A stretch of DNA of 55,296 nt from Streptomyces altiplanensis (GTDB lineage Bacteria; Actinomycetota; Actinomycetes; Streptomycetales; Streptomycetaceae). Where the stretch lies: positions 1 through 55,296 of the forward strand of contig RHMC01000032.1 of the NCBI GenBank assembly GCA_003719395.1, written 5' to 3'. The notes under the pieces are model-generated. The model made no database searches. It saw only the letters and a program-made list of their open reading frames with translations, and had not been told where the DNA came from. Position numbers and translations under genes: made by a program. Shown piece after piece: positions 25,912-34,144 of the stretch (positions within the stretch are counted from its first letter, which is position 1; each line of letters begins with the position of its first letter).

Positions 25912-26763
25912 TCAGCCCGCCGCGAGTGTCAGGGGGGCGAAGCGGCGGGTCCAGTCGCCGGGGAGGGCGGGGATCTTGTAGGTCATCACGTCGTTGAAGG
26001 CGACCGGCTCCAGGCCGCAGACCTTCACCCAGGCCAGCAGTTCCTCGTGGCGTACGTCGATGTCGGTGCGCAGGGGGCGGTCCGTACCGGCGGCCAGGGA
26101 GGTGACCAGTGCCTTGGCCGTCTGCGTGTCCCTGGCGATCAGCGGGCCCACGACATGGGTGTGCATGTTGGGCCAGGCGGCGGCGTACCCGATGATGCCG
26201 TTCTTGTCCTCGGCGACCCGGATCTGGTCGGCGAAGGCGGCAGCCGTGTGAGCACGGGGGTGCGTCCAGGCCGAAGACCTCGTGTCCAGGCGCAGGATCG
26301 CGGGCAGGTCGTCGGCGGTGGCGGGGCGGGTCGGTACTCCGGCCGGGGGGCCGGACGGACGGAAGTGGCCGCGGACCATTTCGGCCCTGCCGGTCACGGT
26401 GAAGCCGAGTTCCTCGTAGAGCGGGCGGCCGTTGGGGGTGGCGTGCAGAGTGAGGGGGGTGTCTCCGGCTTCCGCGACGAGGTGGCGCATCACGCGGCGG
26501 CCGACGCCCTGCCGTGAGTGGCGTTGGGCGACGAGCACCATGCCGATCGTGGCGAGTCCGGGCCCGTACGAGGTGAGGACGCTCGCGGCGGCGAGGCCTT
26601 TTCCTTCCGGTGCGTCGATGCCGTAACCGGCGCCGGAAGCGAGCAGCAGGCCCCATTTGTGCTCCTCGCGTGGCCAGCCCCGGTCTTCCGAGAGGTCGGC
26701 GCAGGCGGTGAGATCGCCCAGGGTCAGGCGGCGGACAGGCAGATCGGCGAGGGAAGTCGGCAT
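25912..26763 (-). CDS. GNAT family N-acetyltransferase with two GNAT-like halves
   Basis: This 283-residue protein has a first GNAT domain with VLVAQRHSRQGVGRRVMRHL (acetyl-CoA loop RQGVGR) and LYEELGFTVTG. A second, weaker half (about 150-283) holds DDLPAILRLDTRSSAW and GIIGYAAAWPNMHTHVVGPL, as in double-GNAT proteins. The ATG at 26763 (MPTSLADLPVRRL) lies 4 bases after the stop of the upstream membrane protein (TGACCCAATG), so translation is probably coupled. The substrate is unknown. Confidence 0.85.
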   Translation of the reverse strand: MPTSLADLPVRRLTLGDLTACADLSEDRGWPREEHKWGLLLASGAGYGIDAPEGKGLAAASVLTSYGPGLATIGMVLVAQRHSRQGVGRRVMRHLVAEAGDTPLTLHATPNGRPLYEELGFTVTGRAEMVRGHFRPSGPPAGVPTRPATADDLPAILRLDTRSSAWTHPRAHTAAAFADQIRVAEDKNGIIGYAAAWPNMHTHVVGPLIARDTQTAKALVTSLAAGTDRPLRTDIDVRHEELLAWVKVCGLEPVAFNDVMTYKIPALPGDWTRRFAPLTLAAG

Positions 26764-26767
26764 TGGG

Positions 26768-27305
26768 TCAGGCTGGCTGACGCATCGATCGCGCGTCCAC
26801 CGCTTTACGTGAAGAGGAGGAGGCGGCTCGGAGACGCCGGCCGCGGCGGGTGAGCCCCAGGGCTTGAGGACCGAGATCGCGGTCATGAAGAAGTAGGCCG
26901 TGGGGGCGACGGCCGGTGCGGCGACCAGGCTGCTGTCGGGGATGCCCAGGGCCGTGGCCGCACTGATCCCGGGGCGCAGCACGAAGATCGTCGCGGCGCC
27001 GGTGACGAGAGTCAGCCAGAACTTCACCCACACCAAGCGGTGCCTGGTCAGGCCCCACGGCGTACCGAGGGACAGCACCAGCCCGGTGGTCAGGGACAGC
27101 AGCGCCACCGGCGTGACCAGCCAGTCGCCGAAGACCTTCATGGAGGTGTAGGCGTCCGCGCCATGGCCGCGGACCCGGTCGTCCAGGCGGTGATGCCGAG
27201 GGCGAGCAGTCCGACGGTGAGGCCGAGCCGGCCCACGGAGGCGGCGACATGTGTGACGAGGAGCGCCCGGCGTGCGGGGTATGAGAGTGGTTTCACGTGA
27301 AACAC
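26768..27305 (-). pseudogene. small integral membrane protein (DUF2269-like), frameshifted, starting inside a parS site
   Basis: The frame from 27305 or 27296 (both GTG) reads (M)FHVKPLSYPARRALLVTHVA and continues as a membrane segment (GLTVGLLALGITAWTTG). It breaks near 27150, and the protein goes on in another frame as YTSMKVFGDWLVTPVALLSL and WVKFWLTLVTGAATIFVL, to FFMTAISVLKPWG. A second shift near 26856 would carry it to the TGA at 26768-26770. The joined protein is about 175 residues with four helices. Function is unknown. Its first codons are encoded by a perfect parS site. Confidence 0.6.
27290..27303. other. parS: perfect parS centromere site
   Basis: GTTTCACGTGAAAC matches the Streptomyces parS consensus exactly. 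It overlaps the start codons of the minus-strand membrane protein gene, where it encodes Phe-His-Val-Lys, and lies in the divergent gap before the HAD phosphatase. Confidence 0.9.
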
Positions 27306-27373
27306 GGTGCAGGGTGAGGGGCCGGTCCGGCGTCTGGCAGAGGGAGTAACCGCGCGTACTAGCCTCGGCGTAC

Positions 27374-28024
27374 ATGACGCGACTTCATCTCTTCGATCTC
27401 GACGGAACGCTGATGCGAGGCTCGGCGGCGGCCGTCGAGATCTCCCGTCAGCTGGGTGTGAGCGCCGAGATCGCCGAGCTGGAACGGGATTTTCTGCTGC
27501 ACGGCCTGGCGCCCGACGAGTTCGCCGTACGGGCCAGAGAGCTGTGGGCGCAGCTCACGCAGGCGCAGGTGACGGCGGCCTTCGAGGGTGCGCCGTGGCT
27601 GTCGGGCATCGAGGAGGTGTGGGCGGACATCCGCTCGCGTGGGGAGTACTGCGCCGTCATCTCCCTTTCGCCGGACTTCTTCGTGGAGCGGCTGCTGGCC
27701 TGGGGCGCGCATGCCGCGCACGGTTCCCGCTGGCCCGCGGTGCCTTTTCTGGAGCCGGTGGAACGGGCGGGCATCCTGAACGCGTCTGCGAAGGTGAACA
27801 TCGCAGACCGGCTCTGCGAAAAATTCGGGCTGGGGCGGAGTGACTGCGTCGCTTACGGGGATTCGATGTCGGACGCGGAGATCTTCGCGGCGGTTCCGCT
27901 TTCCGTGGCCGTCAACGCGGATCACCACGTTTCGGACCTTGCCGTACTCACCTACCGGGGTGGCGATCTGCGCGAGGCGTACGCACTGGTAACCGATGCG
28001 GTCCTGCCGGTAATTCCGGAATAG
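27374..28024 (+). CDS. HAD superfamily phosphatase, phosphoserine phosphatase-like
   Basis: This 216-residue protein has the four HAD motifs: I is FDLDGTLMRG with nucleophile Asp8 and acid Asp10, II is CAVISLSPDFF, III is the lysine in SAKVNIADRLCEKFG, and IV is YGDSMSDAEIF. The helical cap inserted after motif I is of the phosphoserine phosphatase type. The substrate is unknown. ATG 27374 begins MTRLHLFDLDG; no good Shine-Dalgarno is seen. Confidence 0.9.
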   Translation: MTRLHLFDLDGTLMRGSAAAVEISRQLGVSAEIAELERDFLLHGLAPDEFAVRARELWAQLTQAQVTAAFEGAPWLSGIEEVWADIRSRGEYCAVISLSPDFFVERLLAWGAHAAHGSRWPAVPFLEPVERAGILNASAKVNIADRLCEKFGLGRSDCVAYGDSMSDAEIFAAVPLSVAVNADHHVSDLAVLTYRGGDLREAYALVTDAVLPVIPE

Positions 28025-28025
28025 C

Positions 28026-28423
28026 CGCGGGGAGAGCGCGAATTGGAGGGTACGAGCAGCAGGACAGGGGGCTTGTGTGCCGGGCTACCGCCGGTAGGGT
28101 CGACTCCGGTTTGCTCCCTGTGTCCTGGTGTCATAAGGCATGGGGGCAAAGCAGCCTAACCGGAGAACGGGCTCGGATGCCCGGACTTCCTTGTCTTTGT
28201 CCGATGCGAGAGCGGTGCCTGCCATGCTGCAACAACGGGAACTGCGGTCAATGTCACATTTTTGCCCGACTCACCCCGAATGGTGGCAGCGGCGTGATTA
28301 ATGTGGGCTGTCGACATCGGCAGAACTGAAGTACAGGCCAGTAGCAGAGCGGGGAATTGCGAGCACGTTCCGGTCCCGGAAGTGCAAAGACCGACCGAGA
28401 GATGTTCGAGGCGAGGCACATCT
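28026..28423. other. 398-base intergenic region before the flavohaemoglobin gene
   Basis: No convincing gene is present. A + strand reading (28210-28329) is rich in Cys and Asn and has poor codon use. A minus-strand reading of 53 codons (28156-28317) has no ribosome binding site. Local G+C drops in 28200-28330 compared with the surroundings. The distal end carries the ribosome binding site GAGG before ATG 28424. A long leader or a promoter controlled by a nitric-oxide or redox regulator would fit the downstream gene, but no known operator was recognised. Confidence 0.4.
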
Positions 28424-29868
28424 ATGGACGCTCCGACCACCACGTCGGCCGACAGCGGCACCTCCAGTGACGACGGCGGCGGCGACTGGTTCAAGCCGCG
28501 CAAGAAGCCGGACACGGGGCTTCGGCAGCCGCCCGGCCAGGGCTCCGAGCCCGGCCAGGACCGGATACCGGGCCCCAGCCGTCCGGTGTCCGCGATACGC
28601 CCGGTGGGCACCGGCGCATCGCGCCCCCAGCCCGCCCACGTCTTTGCCCCGGCCTCCGACGCCCGCCCGCAGCGCCGGTAGCCTCCGCGGCGCAGGCGGC
28701 CCCCGAAGTGCCGGCGGCCCCCGAAGCGCCCACTGTGCCCGCGGCGTCCGCCGCCCCCGTTTCTCCCGACGCCGCCCTCATCCGCCGCACCCTCGCCGAC
28801 ATCGGCCCCGACGCCGGCAAGGTCACGTCGTACTTCTACGCGCTCCTCTTCACCCGCCACCCCGATCTGCGCGTGCTCTTCCCCGCCGCCATGGACACCC
28901 AGCGCGACCGCCTCCTCAAGGCGCTGCTCACCGCCGCCGAGCACATCGACAACAAGCCCGTGCTCACCAAGTACCTCAGCAACCTGGGACGCGGTCACCG
29001 CAAGTACGGCACCCAGGCCGCCCACTACCCGGCGGTCGGCGAGGCCCTCCTCGGCGCGCTGGCCCGTTACGCGACGACCACCTGGGACGACGAGTCCGAG
29101 GCCGCGTGGGTCCGTACGTACACGGCGATCTCCCAGATCATGATTGACGCGGCCGCCGAGAACGAGCTCCGCGCGCCCGCCTGGTGGCAGGCCGAAGTGG
29201 TCTCGCACGATCTGCGCACCCCCGACATAGCGGTCATCACCCTGCGTCCGGACCAGCCCTACCCGTTCCTGGCCGGCCAGTACACGAGCCTGGAGACCCC
29301 CTGGTGGCCGCGGATCTGGCGGAACTACTCCTTCGCCGCGGCCCCCCGCCCCGACGGCCTGCTGTCCTTCCACGTCAAGGCGGTCCCGGCCGGCTGGGTC
29401 TCCAACGCCCTGGTCCACCGCGCCCGCCCCGGCGACACCGTGCGCCTCGGCCCCCCGGCCGGTTCGATGACCGTCGACCACACCACCGACAACGGCCTGC
29501 TCTGCCTCGGCGGAGGCACCGGCATCGCGCCCATCAAGGCGCTCGTCGAGGACGTGGCGGAGCACGGCGCACACCGCCCCGTCGACGTCTTCTACGGTGC
29601 GCGCAGCGACGACGACCTGTACGACATCGACACCATGCTGCGTCTCCAGCAGTCGCACCCGTGGCTGTCCGTGCGCCCGGTGGTCGACGGCAGGACGCAG
29701 TTCCCGGACGCGGTGATCGAGCACGGCCCGTGGAACTCCTACGACGCCTACCTCTCCGGCCCGCCCGGCATGATCCGCAGCGGCATCGACGCCCTCAGGA
29801 ACCTCGGGATCCCCGGCGACCGCATCCGCCACGACTCCCTCGAAGAGCTGGTGGCGGCGGGCGACTAG
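28424..29868 (+). CDS. hmp: flavohaemoglobin-type globin/FAD/NAD oxidoreductase with disordered N-terminal extension (one frameshift in the extension)
   Basis: The catalytic part resembles nitric oxide dioxygenase. The globin domain (DAALIRRTLADIGPDAGKV, LFTRHPDLRVLFP) has proximal His in LGRGHRKYG. The ferredoxin-reductase FAD motif is RNYSFAAAPRP, and the NAD-binding motif is GGGTGIAPIKAL, with YLSGPPGMI near the end. It would convert NO to nitrate with O2 and NADH. The ATG at 28424 (MDAPTTTSADSG, GAGG upstream) opens a Pro/Gly/Ser-rich extension of about 95 residues. The extension stops at 28681 unless one base is corrected near 28660, after which PPAAPVASAAQAAPEVPAAP continues into the globin. 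A start at GTG 28708 would give a 386-residue protein without the extension. Confidence 0.85.
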
Positions 29869-29879
29869 CCCGGACCCGG

Positions 29880-29909
29880 GACCGGGCCCTCAAGCCCCCG
29901 GGCCCGTCA
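29880..29909. terminator. hairpin between convergent hmp and NUDIX genes
   Basis: CGGGCCC (29883-29889) pairs with GGGCCCG (29900-29906) and the stem can be extended with a bulge. It lies in the short gap between convergent genes, so it may end transcription from both sides. Confidence 0.5.
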
Positions 29910-30422
29910 CCCCAGGTCGTGGGCGTGCATTGCCCGTACGCCCTCGATGTTGCCGTCCAGGTAGTGCCGCAGCGACAGCGGTACGAGGTGCACCGCCGCG
30001 ATTCCGACCCGGCTGAAGGGCACCCGCACGATCTCGTACTCTCCGCGCGGTTCGTCGACTTCGGGCCCGTGTCTGCGCGCCGGGTCCATGGACTCCAGCC
30101 GGCAGACGAAGAAGTGCTGCACTTTCACCCCCGTCACCCCGCCGTCCGCGATGTGCTCGACGGTGTCGACGAAGCAGGGCACCACGTCGGAGATCTTCGC
30201 GCCGAGCTCCTCGTCGACCTCGCGGTGCAGGGCGTCGACGACAGTGGCGTCCTCCGGTTCGACGCCGCCGCCCGGCGTGAGCCAGTACGGGTCGACGCCG
30301 GGCTTGGTGCGCTTGATGAGGATCAGTTCGTCACCGTCGAGCAGGATGGCGCGTGCGGTGCGCTTGACCACGGGCCTCGGCGGCGCGGGGGTGGTTCCCT
30401 CGGGAAAAGAGGTGCCGGTCAT
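29907..30422 (-). CDS. NUDIX hydrolase
   Basis: This 171-residue protein carries GGGVEPEDATVVDALHREVD followed by EELGA. The catalytic REVDEELGA core of the NUDIX box is intact, while the spacing from the upstream Gly/Glu part is slightly longer than the classic pattern. Such enzymes hydrolyse nucleoside diphosphate derivatives; the substrate is unknown. The core domain starts VVKRTARAILLDGDELILIK. ATG 30422 (MTGTSFPEGTTP) is the sensible start; the frame upstream is antisense-like and falls inside the LysR gene. Confidence 0.88.
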   Translation of the reverse strand: MTGTSFPEGTTPAPPRPVVKRTARAILLDGDELILIKRTKPGVDPYWLTPGGGVEPEDATVVDALHREVDEELGAKISDVVPCFVDTVEHIADGGVTGVKVQHFFVCRLESMDPARRHGPEVDEPRGEYEIVRVPFSRVGIAAVHLVPLSLRHYLDGNIEGVRAMHAHDLG

Positions 30423-30493
30423 GGCAGTACAGTGGCCCGCTCCGCCCGTTCTGAAACTCCCGCACCGCTGTTGTCCGCCGGGTACGGGCCGGT

Positions 30494-31390
30494 TCAGCAC
30501 CAGTCGGTGGCGGCGCGCAGCAGCCACTCGTGCGCCCGCGCGATGTGCGCAAGGGTGAGCGTGCCGGTGCGTACGACCAGGAAGTAGGTCCGCAGCGGCG
30601 GCACCGGCGGGTCGAGGAGCGCCATCACTTCTCCCCGCTCCAGGGCCTCCTCGCACAGATACCTCGGCAGCACGGCCATCCCGGCACCCGCGGCCGTGGC
30701 GTGCAGCACCGCCCGCAGGTCCGGCGCGATGACGGTGCCCGCCGTGGCCGGCCGGGTGTCGAAGACGGTGGTCCAGTAGCGGGTGACCAGCGGCAGCGAC
30801 TCGTGGACCTCCACCACCGGCAGATGCTCCAGCACCTGCGGCCCCTTGCGGCGCAGCAGCCCGGGGCCGATCCTGCCGGCCCAGCGCGGAGCGGCCACCA
30901 GGACGTGCTCCTCGTCGCAGAGCGGGCTTCCGGTGAGCAGGGTGCCGCGCGGCCGGTCCGTCGAGATGGCCAGGTCGTGGTGGCCGGCGGCGAGGCCCTC
31001 CAGGGTCTCCTGGGCGTTGCCGAAGGAGATGCGCAGCGCGAGGCCCTGGGCGATGAGAGGGGAGAGCGTGGGCAGGACGCGTACGGACGTGAACTCCGGC
31101 GGCCCCGCGAGGTGCAGGGTCCGTTCGCCGGACTGTTCGTCGAGTCCGGCCTCGGTGATCTCGACGAGCGCGTCCAGGTGCGGCGCCGCCCGGTGCGCCA
31201 GCTCGTCGCCGACGGTCGTGGGCGTGACGCCGCGGGCCTGGCGCAGGAACAGCGGGCGCCCCAACTGGCGTTCCAGGGTGCGTATCTGGCTGGTCACCGC
31301 GGGCTGCGACAGCCCGAGGAGGGCGGCGGCGCGGGTGAAGGAACCGGCCCGGTGCACCGTGACGAACGTGCGGAGCAGAGCCAGGTCCAC
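30494..31390 (-). CDS. LysR family transcriptional regulator
   Basis: This 298-residue regulator starts (M)DLALLRTFVTVHRAGSFTRA and has the LysR winged helix AALLGLSQPAVTSQIRTLER. An effector-binding periplasmic-protein-like domain follows (about 90-290; RISFGNAQETLEGLAAGHHD, GMAVLPRYLCEEAL). GTG 31390 has GGGAGG seven bases upstream and is preferred over the GTG at 31429. The regulon is not evident. The NUDIX gene follows on the same strand 71 bases later and may be co-transcribed. An AT-rich stretch (31430-31445) upstream probably holds the promoter. Confidence 0.9.
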   Translation of the reverse strand: MDLALLRTFVTVHRAGSFTRAAALLGLSQPAVTSQIRTLERQLGRPLFLRQARGVTPTTVGDELAHRAAPHLDALVEITEAGLDEQSGERTLHLAGPPEFTSVRVLPTLSPLIAQGLALRISFGNAQETLEGLAAGHHDLAISTDRPRGTLLTGSPLCDEEHVLVAAPRWAGRIGPGLLRRKGPQVLEHLPVVEVHESLPLVTRYWTTVFDTRPATAGTVIAPDLRAVLHATAAGAGMAVLPRYLCEEALERGEVMALLDPPVPPLRTYFLVVRTGTLTLAHIARAHEWLLRAATDWC

Positions 31391-31583
31391 GGCGTGCCCT
31401 CCCGTCCCGGCGAAGTCGCCGACGGTCACAACTATAAATATGTCGATAGGTCTCTGTCGCTACTGTGATTGGACTCTGACGCTGAGTCAACTAGCCTTGA
31501 TTGCACGGTTCTTCGCGTATGGAACCGGGACGGTCCGAGTCATGAGGGGGGAGACTCGGACGTCGTCGTACGCAGGTGACGCG

Positions 31584-32723
31584 TCAGGGGGCGGCCGCGT
31601 CGAGTGCGCGCAGTACGTCCGCCACCAGGTCCTCGGGGTCTTCGGCCCCGACGGAGAACCGGACGAAGCCCTCCGGCACGGCGTCGCCGCCCCACCGTGC
31701 GCGTCGCTCGGCGGTGGACCGTACCCCGCCGAAGCTGGTCGCTTCCTCGGCCAGCCGCAGCCCGCCCAGGAAGCGCTCCGCGTACCCGCGGTCGGGCAGC
31801 GTGAAGGACACGACGGAGCCGAAGCGGCGCATCTGGCGCGAGGCGACGGTGTACGACGGGTCGCCGGGCAGCCCGGGGTGGCGCAGCCCGCTCACGGCGC
31901 GGTGCTCGCGCAGCGCCTCGGCGAGGGCCAGCGCGTTCGCGCCCTGCTTGTCGGCGCGCAGCTGGAGGGTGGCCAGGGAACGGTGCGCCAGCCAGGCCTC
32001 CATCGGCCCGGGGATCGCCCCGACGACCTTGCGCCAGCGCCGTACCCGCGCCGCGAGTTCCGCGTCGCGGCAGGTCACGTAGCCGAGCAGGACATCGCCG
32101 TGGCCGGTGAGGCCCTTGGTGCCGCTGGCCACGGAGAAGTCCGCGCCGAGTTCCAGGGGGCGCTGGCCCAGCGGGGTGGCGAGGGTGTTGTCGACGGCGA
32201 CCAGGGCCCCTGCGGCGTGCGCCGCGTCCGCGAGTCTGCGGACGTCGCACACGTCGAGCCCGGGGTTGGACGGCGTCTCGATCCACAGCAGCCGGGCCCC
32301 GTCGAGTACGCCGAGCTGCGCGTCACCGCCGGTCGGCGCGGTGCGCACCCGCACGTCGTACGCCTCCAGCTGTTCGCGTACGAGCGCGAGTGCCTGGTAG
32401 CCGTCGGAGGGCAGGACCACCGTGTCGCCGGCCCGCGTCTGCGAGAGGAGGACCGCGGAGACGGCGGCCATGCCGGAGGCGAAGACGACCGTCTCGACGC
32501 CCGTCTCCTCCGGTGCCTCCAGCTCGCCGATGGCCCGTTCCAGGTGCGTCCAGGTGGGGTTCTCGTCGCGTCCGTAGGTGTACGGCCCGGTCGGCTCGCC
32601 GGGCAGGTGGTAGTGCGCGGCGAAGACCGGCCCCGGGAGGGTCGGTTCGTACGCGACGGGGTCGGGCAGTCCGGCCCGTACCGCCCGGGTGCCGTCGCCG
32701 GTGCGGTTGTCCATGGTGCTCAT
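31584..32723 (-). CDS. cystathionine gamma-lyase (Cys/Met metabolism PLP enzyme)
   Basis: This 379-residue fold-type I PLP enzyme shows the family blocks: YTYGRDENPTWTHLERAIGE, ETVVFASGMAAVSAVLL, IETPSNPGLDVCDVRRL and VAVDNTLATP. The PLP lysine is in SVASGTKGLTGHGD. In actinomycetes it releases cysteine from cystathionine by reverse transsulfuration; a gamma-synthase role is less likely but cannot be excluded. ATG 32723 has AAGGA upstream. It lies only 3 bases after the stop of the small membrane protein gene, so the two are co-translated. Confidence 0.9.
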   Translation of the reverse strand: MSTMDNRTGDGTRAVRAGLPDPVAYEPTLPGPVFAAHYHLPGEPTGPYTYGRDENPTWTHLERAIGELEAPEETGVETVVFASGMAAVSAVLLSQTRAGDTVVLPSDGYQALALVREQLEAYDVRVRTAPTGGDAQLGVLDGARLLWIETPSNPGLDVCDVRRLADAAHAAGALVAVDNTLATPLGQRPLELGADFSVASGTKGLTGHGDVLLGYVTCRDAELAARVRRWRKVVGAIPGPMEAWLAHRSLATLQLRADKQGANALALAEALREHRAVSGLRHPGLPGDPSYTVASRQMRRFGSVVSFTLPDRGYAERFLGGLRLAEEATSFGGVRSTAERRARWGGDAVPEGFVRFSVGAEDPEDLVADVLRALDAAAP

Positions 32724-32726
32724 GTT

Positions 32727-33104
32727 TCAGTCCTTGTCGGGCAGGATGACGTTCGTCGCCCACGAGACGACGCTGATGACGAGGGCGCCGAGCAAGGCCG
32801 TCCAGAACCCCTCGACGCGGAAGCCGAGGTCGAACGTGTCGGCCAGCCAGGAGGTCAGCAGCAGCATCAGCGCGTTGACCACCAGCGTGATCAGGCCGAG
32901 CGTGAGGATGAAGAGCGGCAGTGTCAGCAGCTTCACGACGGGCTTGACGAGGAAGTTCACCAGGCCGAAGAGGAGCGCGACGACGATCAGCGTCAGCACC
33001 TTGTCGCCGGTGCTGTCGCCGGTCAGCGTGATGTCCTGGAAGAGCCAGACGGCTACCGCCAGGGCCGCCGCGTTGGCGATCGTCTTGACTACGAAATTCA
33101 TCAT
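32727..33104 (-). CDS. phage-holin-like four-helix membrane protein (Phage_holin_4_2 / mycobacterial 4TMS type)
   Basis: This 125-residue protein has four hydrophobic helices: TIANAAALAVAVWLF, KVLTLIVVALLFGLVNFLV, LTLPLFILTLGLITLVVNAL and WTALLGALVISVVSWATNVI. The family is common on bacterial chromosomes and the name does not imply a prophage. Start choice is weak: ATG 33104 and 33101 are adjacent and neither has a clear Shine-Dalgarno; ATG 33125 is also in frame. It is the first gene of a two-gene unit with the cystathionine gamma-lyase. Confidence 0.85.
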   Translation of the reverse strand: MMNFVVKTIANAAALAVAVWLFQDITLTGDSTGDKVLTLIVVALLFGLVNFLVKPVVKLLTLPLFILTLGLITLVVNALMLLLTSWLADTFDLGFRVEGFWTALLGALVISVVSWATNVILPDKD

Positions 33105-33173
33105 GTGTCTGATCGTGGCAGACATGATCGGCGCCGGACACCGGCGTACGACGGGCCGAGGGGCGGACGGACG

Positions 33174-33491
33174 ATGAAGGCATTCCGGCTGGACGAACTG
33201 GAGGCGGAGCGCGCCGCCAACGAGGGTGCGTATCTGCAGTTCCTGAGGGAAAGGAACATGTCGGTCGGGCTGTACGCCCTGGACGCGGGCGAGAGCGACC
33301 CGCAGCAGCCGCACCGTGAGGACGAGGTCTACTTCGTCGTCAGCGGGCGCGCGTCGATCACCGTCGGCATGGAGACGACGCAGGTGGGGCGGGGCAGTGT
33401 GGTGTACGTGCCGGCCGGGGTGCCGCACAAGTTCCACCACATCAGCGAGGACCTGCGGGTGATGGTCGTCTTCTCCCCGCCCGAGAGCTGA
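33174..33491 (+). CDS. cupin domain protein
   Basis: This 105-residue single-domain cupin has metal-ligand motif 1 in PQQPHREDEVYFVVSGRA (His, Glu) and motif 2 in YVPAGVPHKFHH. Single-domain cupins may be isomerases, dioxygenases or ligand sensors; nothing narrows this. ATG 33174 starts MKAFRLDELEAERAANEG. It is divergent from the holin-like gene. Confidence 0.88.
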   Translation: MKAFRLDELEAERAANEGAYLQFLRERNMSVGLYALDAGESDPQQPHREDEVYFVVSGRASITVGMETTQVGRGSVVYVPAGVPHKFHHISEDLRVMVVFSPPES

Positions 33492-33618
33492 TCCGGAAGT
33501 CAGGGTTCCCTAGGGGGCCGATCAGGGGTCTTCAAGGGCTCCGGGACCTCCGTGGGCCGTCCTTCCGCCCCTAGCATCGAGGTCAGGAAGAAAGCTTCGA
33601 GGGAGAAGAGGCAAGACG

Positions 33619-33837
33619 ATGGCCGTGCGGGAGATCTTCGCGGGGATGCCGTGGTGGGTGAAATGGGTCGCGGTGCCCGTCATCGCTCTGGTGGTGTTCG
33701 GCGGCGCCATCCTGAGCGCGATCGGTCTGCTGATCGGTCTTCTCTTCAAGGTGCTGGTCTTCGTCGCCCTGGTCGGCGGCCTGATCTACGTCGTGCGGAA
33801 GTTCATGGCGTCGTCCTCGTCGGGCGGCGACTGGTAG
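33619..33837 (+). CDS. DUF5326 family small membrane protein
   Basis: This 72-residue protein has two closely spaced hydrophobic helices (WWVKWVAVPVIALVVFGGAI and LLIGLLFKVLVFVALVGGLI), a basic stretch and a Ser-rich end (ASSSSGGDW). AAGAGG precedes ATG 33619. It is conserved in Streptomyces with unknown function. Confidence 0.85.
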   Translation: MAVREIFAGMPWWVKWVAVPVIALVVFGGAILSAIGLLIGLLFKVLVFVALVGGLIYVVRKFMASSSSGGDW

Positions 33838-34144
33838 ACCGAACGCGCTGTACGTACGCCTCCCGAACGCGCCCTGCGCACGCCTCCCGAACGCCGTGCG
33901 TACGCCGTTCGGGCGCCCTCCGCAGGGCCGTTAGCCCACTCGGGGGACCCGGGTGGCAAACATCCTGCGCGCCCGGGGCGGGCGGTTAGGGTAACGATTC
34001 TCCGCCGCCCCTGGGACCCGTGGCCCGGCAACCGCGCCGGCCAAGGGCGATCCCCACTCCATCGGCCCAGGCCCGCGGCGAGCTCGCGGGGGCGGCCCCC
34101 GCAGGCGGGCGCACAGCCCGTCACCACGCCTGGGGGTGAGTCCT
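33838..34144. other. 307-base intergenic region before ssgR, with short direct repeats
   Basis: No gene is seen. ACGCCTCCCGAACGC occurs twice, at 33856-33870 and 33880-33894, with a 24-base period and a partial third copy. The right part contains the ribosome binding site GGGGGTGA before GTG 34145. ssgR promoter elements should lie here; a possible AT-richer window is GGTTAGGGTAACGATTCT near 33986-34003. Confidence 0.5.

Noticed and set aside
26801..26816. GCTTTACGTGAAGA as another parS
   Set aside because: Only about 10 of 14 positions match; too weak to claim.
28156..28317. Minus-strand 53-codon ORF before the flavohaemoglobin gene
   Set aside because: No ribosome binding site, poor codon use and no domain; left as intergenic.
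32727..33104. Holin-like protein as evidence of a prophage
   Set aside because: The family is a widespread chromosomal four-helix protein, and no other phage genes or att sites are nearby.
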